Source of the DNA: Bacteroidota bacterium
Lineage (GTDB): Bacteria > Bacteroidota > Bacteroidia > Sphingobacteriales > Sphingobacteriaceae
Reading direction: 5' to 3'
Length of the DNA: 64,000 nucleotides
Assembly (NCBI GenBank): GCA_023450085.1
Contig: JAEXHI010000034.1
Span: 1-64,000 of the forward strand
The notes under the pieces are model-generated. The model ran no database searches. It had not been told where the DNA came from and was given only the letters and a program-made list of their open reading frames with translations. Position numbers and translations under genes: made by a program. Within the stretch, counting starts at the first letter, position 1. Each line of letters opens with the position of its first letter. Positions 1 to 9,173 of the stretch are shown here, one piece after another.

Positions 1-158
1 CCTTCCCGTGAAAGTTTTTTTCATAGTGATGTTATAAGTAGAAGTATGTGACACCAATCTACAAAATCACCTGTAAATCAGCAAGAGAAAGAGAGGAAAT
101 TTAATTTCGACAAGACACCATCAAAAAATTCTGAAGGGCGCTATGTTTTTGTAACAAA

Positions 159-178
159 ATTTAATCAAATGATTAAAT
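159..178. promoter_or_regulatory. Inverted repeat, candidate distal TetR operator
   Basis: Arms ATTTAATCA (159-167) and TGATTAAAT (170-178) are exact reverse complements around a 2-nt centre. It lies about 40 bp upstream of the promoter of a TetR-family gene, a typical place for a repressor dimer site. The binding protein is inferred, not shown. Confidence 0.4.
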
Positions 179-213
179 GAGATTTCCCTGACTTTTAAAA
201 GACATCCCGAATC

Positions 214-237
214 TACTTTTGTTAACAAAATTGTTAA
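214..237 (+). promoter_or_regulatory. TetR promoter with overlapping palindromic operator
   Basis: TACTTTTG at 214-221 matches the Bacteroidota -7 consensus TAnnTTTG exactly. It is overlapped by the perfect 14-bp palindrome TTTTGTTAACAAAA (217-230), which continues into a second inverted repeat, TTAACAA/TTGTTAA (222-228 and 231-237). A repressor bound here would occlude the promoter, so TetR autoregulation is the simplest reading. The same transcript probably drives the efflux genes behind it. Confidence 0.6.
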
Positions 238-259
238 ACATCAAAGTTAATCGGTAGTC

Positions 260-832
260 TTGAACAAAGAAGAACTCATCAAACAAACGGCAAAGGACCT
301 ATTCTTTAGCAAAGGATACCTGCACGCGACTACGCAAGAAATTGCTGATGCCGCTGGCGTGAACCGTTCGCTTATCAATTATTACTTTCGTTCAAGAGAT
401 TTACTTTTTCAAACCGTATACCGTGAAGCTGTAGAGAGTTTGAAATCTCAATTGGACAAGGTGCTATATGATAAAATCCCTTTCAAGGAGAAGCTAAACC
501 TTTTTATAGATGTTTATATGAAGGAATTGCTCAAATATCCTTATCGGGAGTCGTTCCTCATTACCGAAATATGCAGCAAAAACTTTGCACTTAAGGAAAA
601 GAAAAAAAGTGCTGCCTTAGCCCACTTCCTTAAAGAAATTGCAGAAGAAATGGAAAAAGGCACCATTAAAAAAGGAAATCCTATCCATTTCATGTTTGAC
701 CTCTTTGCGCTCCTATCTTTCCCAGTAATCATGACACCATTGTATCAGAAACTGCTCGACATCTCCAAAGAAAAATACAAAACCCTGATTTCCGAAAGAA
801 AACAATTGATTTTAGAAAAAATTTTTAATTAG
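260..832 (+). CDS. TetR/AcrR-family transcriptional regulator
   Basis: Probable one-component repressor of the RND efflux operon that follows by 25 bp on the same strand. The 190-residue length is usual for the family. An N-terminal helix-turn-helix is visible at about residues 24-43 (TTQEIADAAGVNRSLINYYF); the rest is the variable all-helical ligand-binding and dimerisation part. The start is a TTG at 260: no in-frame ATG precedes the helix-turn-helix, and starting later would remove it. Overlapping palindromes in the promoter fit autoregulation. The ligand cannot be told from sequence. Confidence 0.9.
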   Translation: MNKEELIKQTAKDLFFSKGYLHATTQEIADAAGVNRSLINYYFRSRDLLFQTVYREAVESLKSQLDKVLYDKIPFKEKLNLFIDVYMKELLKYPYRESFLITEICSKNFALKEKKKSAALAHFLKEIAEEMEKGTIKKGNPIHFMFDLFALLSFPVIMTPLYQKLLDISKEKYKTLISERKQLILEKIFN

Positions 833-857
833 AAAAACCTTCAATTCTCAACATATA

Positions 858-2033
858 ATGAAACAATCCTCACTTTTATTCTCGCTAATGGGCATTACAG
901 GCCTATTTATAGCATCATGCAGTTCAGGTGGCAAAGACCCTAAAGCTGCGGCGGGTAAACCTACGGGTCCGCAAGCCTACCCAGTGGTGGAAATCAATGA
1001 ATTCAATACTACTCTAGAAAGCGATTATCCAGCTACCTTGGAAGGACAACAAAATGTAGATATCAGACCAAAAATTGATGGCTTCATCGAAAAAATATAC
1101 GTAGATGAAGGCGCAACCGTAAAATTGGGCCAACCATTGTTCAAAATCAATGCACCACAGTACGAACAAGCAGTTAGAACTGCCGAAGCGGCTATTAGAA
1201 GTGCCGAAGCTGACGTAAACGCCGCACAGCTACAGTACAACAAAACTAAGCCATTGGTAGAAAAGGACATCATCAGTAAGTTTGATTTAGAAAACGCAGC
1301 CTTAACCCTAACCTCTAGAAAAGCAGCATTGGCACAAGCTAAAGCGGCATTGGTAAACGCAAAGGTTAATTTAGGCTATACCGTGGTAAGCAGCCCTGCA
1401 AATGGGGTAATTGGAACTATTCCTTACAAAGTGGGTGCTTTGGTTAGCAGTACCAGTCAGCAAGCTTTAACTACAGTTTCGAGCATTAGTAAAGTTTACG
1501 CATACTTTTCGCTAAACGAAAAACAATTGCTGCAAATTTCGAGAGATACCAAAGGACGTACCTTGGAAGATAAAATCAAGCAAATTCCAGCCGTAACGTT
1601 AGTCTTGGCAGACGGTTCTATTTATCCGGAGTTGGGTAAAATTGAAACCATCAGCGGACAAATCAATACGCAAACAGGTTCATCTAGCTTAAGAGCTACT
1701 TTCCCGAACCCAAATGGTTTGCTACGTTCGGGTTCTAGTGCTTCTGTTCGTATTCCGCAGCATTTGCAAAATGCCTTGTTAGTACCTCAAAAATCAACCA
1801 CAGATATTCAAGGTAAAAAGTTTGTTTATTTAGTGAATGATACTGGCGGTGTAAAAAGTACCAATATCGAAATTATGGAATTAACTAAAGGTAATTTCTA
1901 CGTGGTTACGAAAGGCCTAAAAACAGGAGATAAGTTTGTTTTGGAAGGTTTTGCTTCTCTAAAAGACGGAGACAAAGTAAAACCTGCGCCTAAGCCAGCT
2001 GACTCTGTATTTGCCGATGCTAAAAATAAATAA
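858..2033 (+). CDS. RND efflux periplasmic adaptor (membrane fusion) lipoprotein
   Basis: Bridges the inner-membrane RND pump to the outer-membrane channel in a tripartite drug-efflux complex. The N-terminus is a lipoprotein signal ending in LFIASC, with lipidated Cys at residue 21. Then come a biotinyl-lipoyl-like half (about 60-100), a long Ala/Lys-rich alpha-helical hairpin (about 100-165), the second lipoyl half containing SPANGVIGTIPYKVGALVS, and beta-barrel and membrane-proximal domains. At 391 residues it is close to AcrA/MexA size. It sits 83 bp before the pump gene in the order regulator, adaptor, pump, channel. Substrate range is unknown. Confidence 0.93.
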   Translation: MKQSSLLFSLMGITGLFIASCSSGGKDPKAAAGKPTGPQAYPVVEINEFNTTLESDYPATLEGQQNVDIRPKIDGFIEKIYVDEGATVKLGQPLFKINAPQYEQAVRTAEAAIRSAEADVNAAQLQYNKTKPLVEKDIISKFDLENAALTLTSRKAALAQAKAALVNAKVNLGYTVVSSPANGVIGTIPYKVGALVSSTSQQALTTVSSISKVYAYFSLNEKQLLQISRDTKGRTLEDKIKQIPAVTLVLADGSIYPELGKIETISGQINTQTGSSSLRATFPNPNGLLRSGSSASVRIPQHLQNALLVPQKSTTDIQGKKFVYLVNDTGGVKSTNIEIMELTKGNFYVVTKGLKTGDKFVLEGFASLKDGDKVKPAPKPADSVFADAKNK

Positions 2034-2116
2034 GTTTAATTGTTGTATTGCTTAATTGTTGGAATGGCATTCAAGATTCGATCATTCATTGGCAATTAAA
2101 ATTGTAAACCGATAGT

Positions 2117-5100
2117 ATGTTTAAGAAATTTATCGAAAGGCCCGTACTTTCTACCGTAGTCTCTATCATTATTTTAATTTTAGGGGTTTTAGGTATTGTA
2201 ACGTTGCCTATTTCGCAATATCCAGAAATTGCGCCACCAACGGTGCAGGTTTCTGCCTCCTACCAAGGTGCCAACGCCGACGTAGTAATGAGTAGTGTGG
2301 TGGTTCCGTTGGAAGAGCAAATTAACGGTGTAGAAGACATGACCTACATGACTTCTTCTGCTGGTAATGATGGCTCGGCAACCATTACCGTTAACTTTAA
2401 ATTAGGTACCAATCCAGATTTGGCTGCGGTAAACGTACAAAACCGTGTGGCCCGTGCTACCAGTTTATTACCTGCCGAGGTAACAAGAGCAGGTGTAATC
2501 ACAGCCAAAAGACAATCTAGTAACGTATTAATTTTTGGTTTGTACAGCGATGACCCTGCCTATGACCAAAAGTTTTTGCAGAACTACGCGGAAATCAACA
2601 TCATCCCTCAAATTAAAAGGGTAACTGGTGTGGGTGACGTGAATGCGTTTGGCCAATCTATTTACACCATGCGTTTGTGGTTAAAACCAGATGTAATGGC
2701 TGCTTATGGATTAGTTCCTAGTGATATTAATGCTGCCCTAGCCGACCAGAATATTGAAGCTGCTCCAGGTCAATTAGGGGAGCAAGCTCAACAATCTTTC
2801 CAATATACTTTAAAATATACTGGACGACTTAAAGACGAAACCCAATTTGGAGACATTATTGTTAGAACTGCCGATAATGGACAGATTTTAAAACTAAAAG
2901 ATGTTGCCAGAATTGAGTTGGGAGCTCAAAGTTATGCCTCATCAGTAAAATTGAATGGCAAGGCGGCGCTAGGTTTTGCGGTAAACCAAACAGCTGGTTC
3001 AAATGCAAAAGAGGTAATTGACGGCGCTTTAAAAGCACTAGAAACCGCTAAAGGTGATTTCCCTAAAGGAATCAATTTTGAAATCTTAACCAACGTTAAC
3101 GATTTCCTTGATGCTTCGATTGAAAAGGTACTCCATACTTTGGTGGAGGCATTTATCCTCGTATTTATCGTAGTATTTATTTTCCTTCAGGATTTCAAAT
3201 CTACTTTAATTCCAGCCATTTCAGTACCCGTAGCTATTGTAGGTACTTTCTTCTTCCTAAGTTTATTTGGTTTCACCATTAACTTACTTACCCTTTTTGC
3301 ACTCGTACTCGCCATCGGTATTGTGGTGGATGATGCGATTGTGGTGGTGGAGGCCGTCCATGCCAAGCTCGACAAGGGCTATAAATCGGCCAGAAAAGCA
3401 ACACTTGATGCGATGGATGAGATTACAGGTGCTATCATCTCTATTACCTTGGTAATGGCGGCGGTATTCGTTCCCGTAAGTTTTATCAGCGGTTCATCAG
3501 GTGTATTCTTTAAACAGTTTGGTTTAACACTGGCCATTTCCATTATCCTATCGGCCATTAATGCCTTAACCTTAAGTCCAGCTTTATGTGCCTTGTTATT
3601 AAAACCGCATAAGGACGACCATGACGAGAAAAAAGGCTTCATGAAACGTTTCTATGCAGCTTTCAATACTTCATTTGAAACGATGACCCGCAAATACAAA
3701 GGTTCCGTTTATTTCTTCTCAAAGAAAAAATGGCTTGCAGGTTTAGGGCTATTAGCCTTCGTAGTTGCATTTGTTTGGGCATTTAACACCACGCCAAAAG
3801 GATTTGTACCTAACGAAGATTTAGGTGCGATTATGTCTGATATTTCTCTTCCTCCAGGAACTTCACAAGAACGTACGGATGAGGTGGTGAGTAAAATTGA
3901 CAGTATTGTAAGAACTGTTCCAGAGGTAAGGCTTACGCTTAAAGTAGTAGGTAGAGCCATGATTAGTGGTTCGGGAAGTTCATACGGAATGGTTATTAGC
4001 CGTTTAAAACCTTGGGATGAGCGTAAGCGTGATGTAAAAACCATTATTGGAGAACTGTTCGCCAAAACAGCGAACATGAAAGAAGCTAAAATTATCTTCT
4101 TCGCTCCGCCAACCATCCAAGGTTTTGGTACTGGTGGTGGTTTCGAGTTCCAATTGCAGGATAAAACTGGTGGTACCATCAATAACTTCTCGCAAATTGC
4201 CAATCAATTTTTAGCAGCGCTTAATCAGCGCCCAGAAATACAGTATGCGGCAACTTCATTTAACCCTAACTTCCCTCAATACTTAATTACAGCTAATGTG
4301 GCTAAAATTAAGCAGGCTGGTTTAAACGTAAATGATGTAATGAGCGTAATGCAAGGTTACTACGGTGGGGTGTATGCTTCTAACTTTAACAAGTTTGGTA
4401 AGCAGTACAGGGTAGTTTATCAAGCCGACCCTCAATATCGCGCTAACTTGGAAAGTTTGAACAAAGTATATGTACGTACACCTAGCGGTACCATGGCGCC
4501 AATTAAAGGTTTCATTTCTACCGAAAGGGTTTACGGGCCTCAGGCTATTTCGAGGTTTAACCTTTACACGTCTATTGCCGTTACAGGAAACCCTAAACCA
4601 GGCTACAGTTCTGGTGATGCCTTGAAAGCGGTACAAGAAGAAGCTGCCAAAATATTACCGCAAGGTTATGGCTATGAGTTCTCAGGTTTATCAAGAGAAG
4701 AGCAATCAAGTGGAAACCAAACGGTATTTATCTTCTTATTATGTTTGATATTTGTTTACTTCCTACTTTGTGCACAATACGAAAGTTATGTGTTGCCTTT
4801 AGCGGTAATCTTATCACTTCCAGTTGGTTTGGCAGGGGTATTCATTTTCGATAAGATTTTTGGTATCGACAACAATATCTACACCCAAATTACCTTAATC
4901 ATGTTAATTGGACTTTTGGCCAAAAACGCGATTTTGATTGTGGAATTTGCCGTAGAACGAAGAAGAAAAGGAATGACTATACTACAAGCAGCACTTGAAG
5001 GAGCAACGGCAAGGTTAAGACCAATCTTGATGACCTCATTTGCCTTTATCTTAGGTATTTTACCTTTGATGTTATCTTTTGGTGTAGGTGCCGCAGGTAA

Positions 5101-5293
5101 CAACTCTATTGGTACGGGCGCTGTAGGTGGTATGTTATTCGGAACCATATTTGGGGTTTTCGTTATTCCAGTACTATTCATTGTTTTCCAAACCCTACAA
5201 GAGAAAGTGAGCAGTAAACCTCCTTTTGACCCTAGCGTGTTGGAACAACAAACTCACCTGAATTTTGAACAACTAAAAGACCCTGAAGCATAA
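2117..5293 (+). CDS. RND efflux pump, HAE1 (AcrB/MexB) family
   Basis: Inner-membrane proton-driven multidrug transporter. At 1058 residues it matches the usual ~1050. The N-terminus (MFKKFIERPVLSTVVSIIIL) and the PISQYPEIAPPTVQV segment are typical of HAE1 pumps. The proton-relay residues are present: the paired Asp in GIVVDDAIVVVE at about 405-406 in TM4, and the Lys in LLAKNAILIVE at about 936 in TM10. Twelve transmembrane helices and two large periplasmic loops are apparent. The channel gene starts 14 bp downstream, so the three genes are surely one operon. No truncation or frameshift is seen. Confidence 0.95.
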   Translation: MFKKFIERPVLSTVVSIIILILGVLGIVTLPISQYPEIAPPTVQVSASYQGANADVVMSSVVVPLEEQINGVEDMTYMTSSAGNDGSATITVNFKLGTNPDLAAVNVQNRVARATSLLPAEVTRAGVITAKRQSSNVLIFGLYSDDPAYDQKFLQNYAEINIIPQIKRVTGVGDVNAFGQSIYTMRLWLKPDVMAAYGLVPSDINAALADQNIEAAPGQLGEQAQQSFQYTLKYTGRLKDETQFGDIIVRTADNGQILKLKDVARIELGAQSYASSVKLNGKAALGFAVNQTAGSNAKEVIDGALKALETAKGDFPKGINFEILTNVNDFLDASIEKVLHTLVEAFILVFIVVFIFLQDFKSTLIPAISVPVAIVGTFFFLSLFGFTINLLTLFALVLAIGIVVDDAIVVVEAVHAKLDKGYKSARKATLDAMDEITGAIISITLVMAAVFVPVSFISGSSGVFFKQFGLTLAISIILSAINALTLSPALCALLLKPHKDDHDEKKGFMKRFYAAFNTSFETMTRKYKGSVYFFSKKKWLAGLGLLAFVVAFVWAFNTTPKGFVPNEDLGAIMSDISLPPGTSQERTDEVVSKIDSIVRTVPEVRLTLKVVGRAMISGSGSSYGMVISRLKPWDERKRDVKTIIGELFAKTANMKEAKIIFFAPPTIQGFGTGGGFEFQLQDKTGGTINNFSQIANQFLAALNQRPEIQYAATSFNPNFPQYLITANVAKIKQAGLNVNDVMSVMQGYYGGVYASNFNKFGKQYRVVYQADPQYRANLESLNKVYVRTPSGTMAPIKGFISTERVYGPQAISRFNLYTSIAVTGNPKPGYSSGDALKAVQEEAAKILPQGYGYEFSGLSREEQSSGNQTVFIFLLCLIFVYFLLCAQYESYVLPLAVILSLPVGLAGVFIFDKIFGIDNNIYTQITLIMLIGLLAKNAILIVEFAVERRRKGMTILQAALEGATARLRPILMTSFAFILGILPLMLSFGVGAAGNNSIGTGAVGGMLFGTIFGVFVIPVLFIVFQTLQEKVSSKPPFDPSVLEQQTHLNFEQLKDPEA

Positions 5294-5307
5294 TTCAGTT
5301 TATTAAC

Positions 5308-6717
5308 ATGACACGAAATCAGAAAATATCGATATTTATCACAGGTTCCCTACTTTTAAGTTTAGGGGCCTGTGTTACTCAAAAATATGAGAGGCCTGCC
5401 GAACTGAAAACGGAAGGGTTATATAGAGATGCAAATAGCACTGATACGACCAGTATTGCAGATTTGCCGACCTCAACCTTGTTTACCGACCCTCAACTAC
5501 AGGCCTTGATTAAAGAGGGAATTGAAAACAATCTTGACCTTAAAAGCGCTATTGAACGCATGAAAAGTGCCGAAGCAAATTTAAGATTGAGTAAGGCGGC
5601 ATTTTTGCCTAGCTTAAGCGCCGACATTTCCGCAGCAGACAACAAGCAATCTAGGGCAGCATTGAACTTTCCTCCAGGAATTAATATCAATACCGAAACC
5701 CAGCTATATAGAGCACAGTTAAGTGCCTCTTGGGAAATTGATGTATGGGGTAAATTAGGAAGCGCAAAACGCTCGGCAGTGGCTTCGTTTTTACAAACAG
5801 ATGCGGCAAAACGTGCGGTACAAACACAGTTGGTAAGTTCTATTGCCAATAACTACTATACTTTGTTAGCACTTGATTTACAACTGAAAATCACAGAGCA
5901 AACATTAGAAAGCCGCATCAAAAATGTGGAAGCCATCAAATCTTTAAAAGAAGCAGGTATTGTTACTGGTGCCGCAGTGGTACAAAGTGAGGCTAACAGA
6001 TATGCTGCCGAGGTAACCATCCCTGATTTAAAAAGAAGCATTAGAGAGACAGAGAATGCACTTAACCTTCTTTTGGGTAAAGGTTCAGGGGCAGTAAACA
6101 GAGGTACTTTAGAAGCACAACAAGACTACAAAGACTTAAAAGTAGGCATTCCATCTTTATTGCTTAAAAATAGACCTGATGTGGAACAAGCAGAGTTTGC
6201 TTTTAAAGTAGCTTTTGAAAACACCAATTTAGCAAAGACTTATTTCTATCCGCAGTTAACTTTAACAGCTAATGGAGGTATTTCATCGTTAACTATAGAG
6301 AACCTTTTCACCAACTCTATCTTTTACAACTTTGCGGCAGGCCTAACACAACCTATTTTTAATAGAGGTCAAAATAAAGCGAGGTTAACCTCTGCCAAAG
6401 CAGCACAACAGGAATCTTTTTACACCTTCCAAAAAACCATGCTAACTGCAGGTTCAGAAGTTTCCAATGCCCTTTATGCTTATCAAGCGGCAGTAGATAA
6501 AGAAACTTCTAGGTCTAAGCAAATTGCATCTTTGGAAAAAGCTGTTGACTACACCAAAGAATTATTAAAATACAGTTCTGCAACTAACTATACCGACGTA
6601 TTAACTTCGGAACAAAGTTTACTAGCTGCACAATTAAGCGGCGTAAACGACAGATTGCAAAAACTACAATCTATAGTGAACTTATACCGTGCACTTGGTG
6701 GTGGTTGGAAAGAGTAA
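5308..6717 (+). CDS. RND efflux outer-membrane factor (TolC/OprM, NodT-type) lipoprotein
   Basis: Outer-membrane channel of the tripartite pump. It carries a lipoprotein signal (SLLLSLGAC, Cys22), as in OprM/NodT-type factors. Two repeats of the TolC fold are visible: QLQALIKEGIENNLDLK leads the first, and NRPDVEQAEFAFKVAFENT plus the TQPIFNRGQNKARL segment mark the second. Length 469 is normal. It is the last gene of the operon; a strong hairpin with a T-run follows 25 bp after the stop. Confidence 0.93.
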   Translation: MTRNQKISIFITGSLLLSLGACVTQKYERPAELKTEGLYRDANSTDTTSIADLPTSTLFTDPQLQALIKEGIENNLDLKSAIERMKSAEANLRLSKAAFLPSLSADISAADNKQSRAALNFPPGININTETQLYRAQLSASWEIDVWGKLGSAKRSAVASFLQTDAAKRAVQTQLVSSIANNYYTLLALDLQLKITEQTLESRIKNVEAIKSLKEAGIVTGAAVVQSEANRYAAEVTIPDLKRSIRETENALNLLLGKGSGAVNRGTLEAQQDYKDLKVGIPSLLLKNRPDVEQAEFAFKVAFENTNLAKTYFYPQLTLTANGGISSLTIENLFTNSIFYNFAAGLTQPIFNRGQNKARLTSAKAAQQESFYTFQKTMLTAGSEVSNALYAYQAAVDKETSRSKQIASLEKAVDYTKELLKYSSATNYTDVLTSEQSLLAAQLSGVNDRLQKLQSIVNLYRALGGGWKE

Positions 6718-6742
6718 GCGCAAATACACCCTATTATAATTT

Positions 6743-6772
6743 AAAGCTCCGAGTTTTGCTCGGAGCTTTTTT
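6743..6772 (+). terminator. Rho-independent terminator of the efflux operon
   Basis: Perfect 11-bp stem AAAGCTCCGAG / CTCGGAGCTTT with loop TTTTG, followed by a T-run to 6772. It ends the tetR-efflux transcript. Confidence 0.9.
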
Positions 6773-6845
6773 GTTTCTATGCGTCTCTCTAAACTCCACG
6801 TCACTTCGATCCCGAACTTTCGGGAGAGAAATCTTTGATTTTGCC

Positions 6846-6878
6846 AGACTTACGAAGTTTTAAAAACTTCGTAAGTCT
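6846..6878. repeat. 33-bp palindromic repeat (family C)
   Basis: Arms AGACTTACGAAGTTTT (6846-6861) and AAAACTTCGTAAGTCT (6863-6878) are exact reverse complements around one base. Near-identical palindromes occur at 32496-32528, 32798-32830 and, with the arm order swapped, 35091-35123. It lies directly behind the helicase stop codon. An imperfect CCCGAA/TTCGGG hairpin with flanks resembling other Bacteroidota intergenic repeats precedes it at about 6800-6835. Confidence 0.85.
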
Positions 6879-6880
6879 TA

Positions 6881-9172
6881 CTACTCCCCTTCAGCCAAAA
6901 AAGCGGCAATAGCGATTTTGATTTCGCCAAAATCGTAAGCTTTACCTACATGGTCACGGATTTCGTTAAGCTTCACACTTTTTAAATCTCTGATGGCTTT
7001 TAACAGCACCTCCAGTTTTTGTTTTGGAATGACTTTATCAGCACTGATTTCTTGTTGTACAATATAATGTGCCAAATGTCCTTCAATAGTTCCTCGGGTC
7101 ATTTTTCGTTCCAGCGCAATTTCAGTTGGCGTTTTACCTTCCTTAAATAAAGCCAAGGTTACCTCCTTCGTATCTACTTTTGGCTGCTTCTCTTTAACCG
7201 TCTTTTTCTTGGCACGAGGTTTTTGCTCATCTCCCGCCCTTTCCAGTTCTTCTTTATTAGGCATGCTATACGCTTTGCGCATTTGCTCTTCCCGTTTTGC
7301 CAAACCGTATAACTCGTTTAACTCGTCCTTACCAATATCTTGATTGTTGGCTTTGGCATTTAGCATCGCATTTGCCCGTACAATTTTCTTGAACTGCTCA
7401 TAAAACATGGCCTCCACATCTATCAGTTCATACAAATATTCCTTGGTTTGCTTTTGCTGCTTTACGGTTTCTATATGGTCAAAAACTGCCGTACTTTGCG
7501 ACACTAAAATGGGGCTAAAATAATTTCCAGCGGCAGTAGTACGCTCTATCATATGGATTAAATCAGCCGAGTGTCCCAGCTGTATCCATTTATCAATCTG
7601 CTTCAAAAATTTATCGGCATGCACTTTAGCAGCCATCAACTCTTGTTGCAACTTTATGGCCCAAGACAAGTGAGTTTGCTTGATGGAACGTTTTTCATCT
7701 TTACTGTAACTGAATACATGCTCGTAAACAAAATTATCCAACAGCGTAAAATCAAAAGCCTGCACCAACAACTGTTTCAAAAACAGTTCAGCCTCTTTGG
7801 TAATCTGACTATGTAGGCTTTCCTGTTGGTCTTTGGTGCGAGAATAGTAAGCCACATTCTGGTCAGCCTTTAAGCCCCTACTATTAAGGTTGGAAGTCAA
7901 TATCAATCCATCCAAAGAACGTAATCGTGATAATGCTACATAAATTTGCCCTGGAGCAAAAGCATCTCCAATATCTACAATAGCCCTATCAAAAGTTAAA
8001 CCTTGGCTTTTGTGTACCGTAATAGCCCAAGCCAGCTTTAGTGGATATTGGGTAAAAGTCCCTATTTCCTCCTCTTCTATTTCGTTAGTATGCTTGTTGG
8101 TGGTATATCTAATATTTTTCCAAGCATACTGTTCAATCACGATGGGATATTTGTTCCCTTCGGGCAGCACTTCAATAAAATCATCTCCCAACTTACTCAC
8201 TACAGCAAGTTTCCCATTAAAAAATCGCTGTTCTCCCTTTGGGTCATTTTTAACAAACATCACTTGCGCTCCCACTTTTAGCTCCAAAGTTTTTTCAATG
8301 GGATAAGCACTTTCCGCAAATTCTTTATCGATGGTAGCTTGATAGAAATACGATTTACCTTCCAGCTCATTCAAACTGCTACGGTTCATGGCATCGGCCT
8401 TACTGTTGTGCGTAGTAAGGGTGATGTAATTGTCGTTGAGGTCGGGTTTAAAATTGGCCTGATAATGTTGCTTTAGCAAAGCGATATCCTGCTCGGTGGT
8501 AATGTTATTTCGCAAGTTGTTCAACAAATCCACAAAAACCTGGTCAGACTGACGGTAGATTTTCTCCAACTCGATATAAATTGGCGGATTGGGTTTTAAG
8601 CTCAAGGCATCAAAGAAAAAAGGGCTCTGATAAAATTTGCTCAATAGCTCCTGTTCCTGATTTTTAACTACTGGTGGAAGTTGATACAAATCGCCAATAA
8701 AAAGCACTTGTACTCCACCAAAAGCGTGGTTATTCTTCCTTATAAAGCGTAGCACAAAATCAATGGCATCCAGCAAATCGGCACGGAGCATACTCACCTC
8801 ATCAATCACCAAAAGCTCCATATCTAACAAGATACGTCGTTTGATGGCGTTCATGCTTAAATGTCTCACCAAACTTTTAGGCGTATTGTAAGGCACACCT
8901 GATGGCAAATGCTGACCAGGAACAATACGCGGCACAAAAGCACCAAAAGGCAATTGAAAAAGCGAATGAATAGTCACGCCTGAAGCATTAATTGCTGCAA
9001 TACCCGTAGGTGCCACAATAACCGCCCGCTTATGTGTTTTGGCAATAATGTTCCTTAAAAAGGTTGTTTTTCCAGTCCCTGCCTTTCCCGTGAGAAAAAT
9101 ATGCCTCGAAGTATGGTTAATAAATCTAGCGGCAAGTTCGGCAGGTTGTTGTAGATGTTCGTTTTCTTCCAA
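6881..9172 (-). CDS. PIF1/RecD-like superfamily 1 helicase with C-terminal helix-turn-helix domain
   Basis: ATP-dependent DNA helicase. The N-terminus has Walker A GKAGTGKTT at residues 29-37, Walker B VIDEVSML near 125, and a UvrD_C_2-like motif AWAITVHKSQGLTFD in the C-terminal motor half. A linker rich in Lys/Glu leads to a helix-turn-helix-like tail (EGKTPTEIALERKMTRGTIE), as in HTH_40-containing helicases of Bacteroidota. The start is a TTG (9172-9170) one base after the TGA of the upstream gene; the next Met lies beyond Walker A, so TTG must be used. Translational coupling to the DUF4153 gene is likely. The specific role (replication, repair or R-loop processing) is unknown. Confidence 0.88.
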   Translation of the reverse strand: MEENEHLQQPAELAARFINHTSRHIFLTGKAGTGKTTFLRNIIAKTHKRAVIVAPTGIAAINASGVTIHSLFQLPFGAFVPRIVPGQHLPSGVPYNTPKSLVRHLSMNAIKRRILLDMELLVIDEVSMLRADLLDAIDFVLRFIRKNNHAFGGVQVLFIGDLYQLPPVVKNQEQELLSKFYQSPFFFDALSLKPNPPIYIELEKIYRQSDQVFVDLLNNLRNNITTEQDIALLKQHYQANFKPDLNDNYITLTTHNSKADAMNRSSLNELEGKSYFYQATIDKEFAESAYPIEKTLELKVGAQVMFVKNDPKGEQRFFNGKLAVVSKLGDDFIEVLPEGNKYPIVIEQYAWKNIRYTTNKHTNEIEEEEIGTFTQYPLKLAWAITVHKSQGLTFDRAIVDIGDAFAPGQIYVALSRLRSLDGLILTSNLNSRGLKADQNVAYYSRTKDQQESLHSQITKEAELFLKQLLVQAFDFTLLDNFVYEHVFSYSKDEKRSIKQTHLSWAIKLQQELMAAKVHADKFLKQIDKWIQLGHSADLIHMIERTTAAGNYFSPILVSQSTAVFDHIETVKQQKQTKEYLYELIDVEAMFYEQFKKIVRANAMLNAKANNQDIGKDELNELYGLAKREEQMRKAYSMPNKEELERAGDEQKPRAKKKTVKEKQPKVDTKEVTLALFKEGKTPTEIALERKMTRGTIEGHLAHYIVQQEISADKVIPKQKLEVLLKAIRDLKSVKLNEIRDHVGKAYDFGEIKIAIAAFLAEGE

Positions 9173-9173
9173 A

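Larger units (their letters stand above)
1..259. other. Region upstream of the tetR gene; possible divergent gene edge
   Basis: No complete gene is visible here. On the minus strand an ATG at 22-24 opens a reading frame running out of the window (M-K-K-T-F-T-G-R), which could be the first codons of a divergent gene, but eight codons cannot establish that. The rest is AT-rich and holds the two inverted repeats and the promoter element listed separately, which most likely control the TetR gene. Confidence 0.4.

Noticed and set aside
3187..4636. Several minus-strand and alternative-frame ORFs inside the RND pump gene
   Set aside because: Shadows of an intact, strongly conserved coding sequence; none has a recognisable product.
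6846..6878. Reading the palindrome after the helicase as its terminator
   Set aside because: The identical unit occurs in several gaps unrelated to transcript ends, and the T-run is short; it is better treated as a repeat, though a secondary terminator effect is possible.
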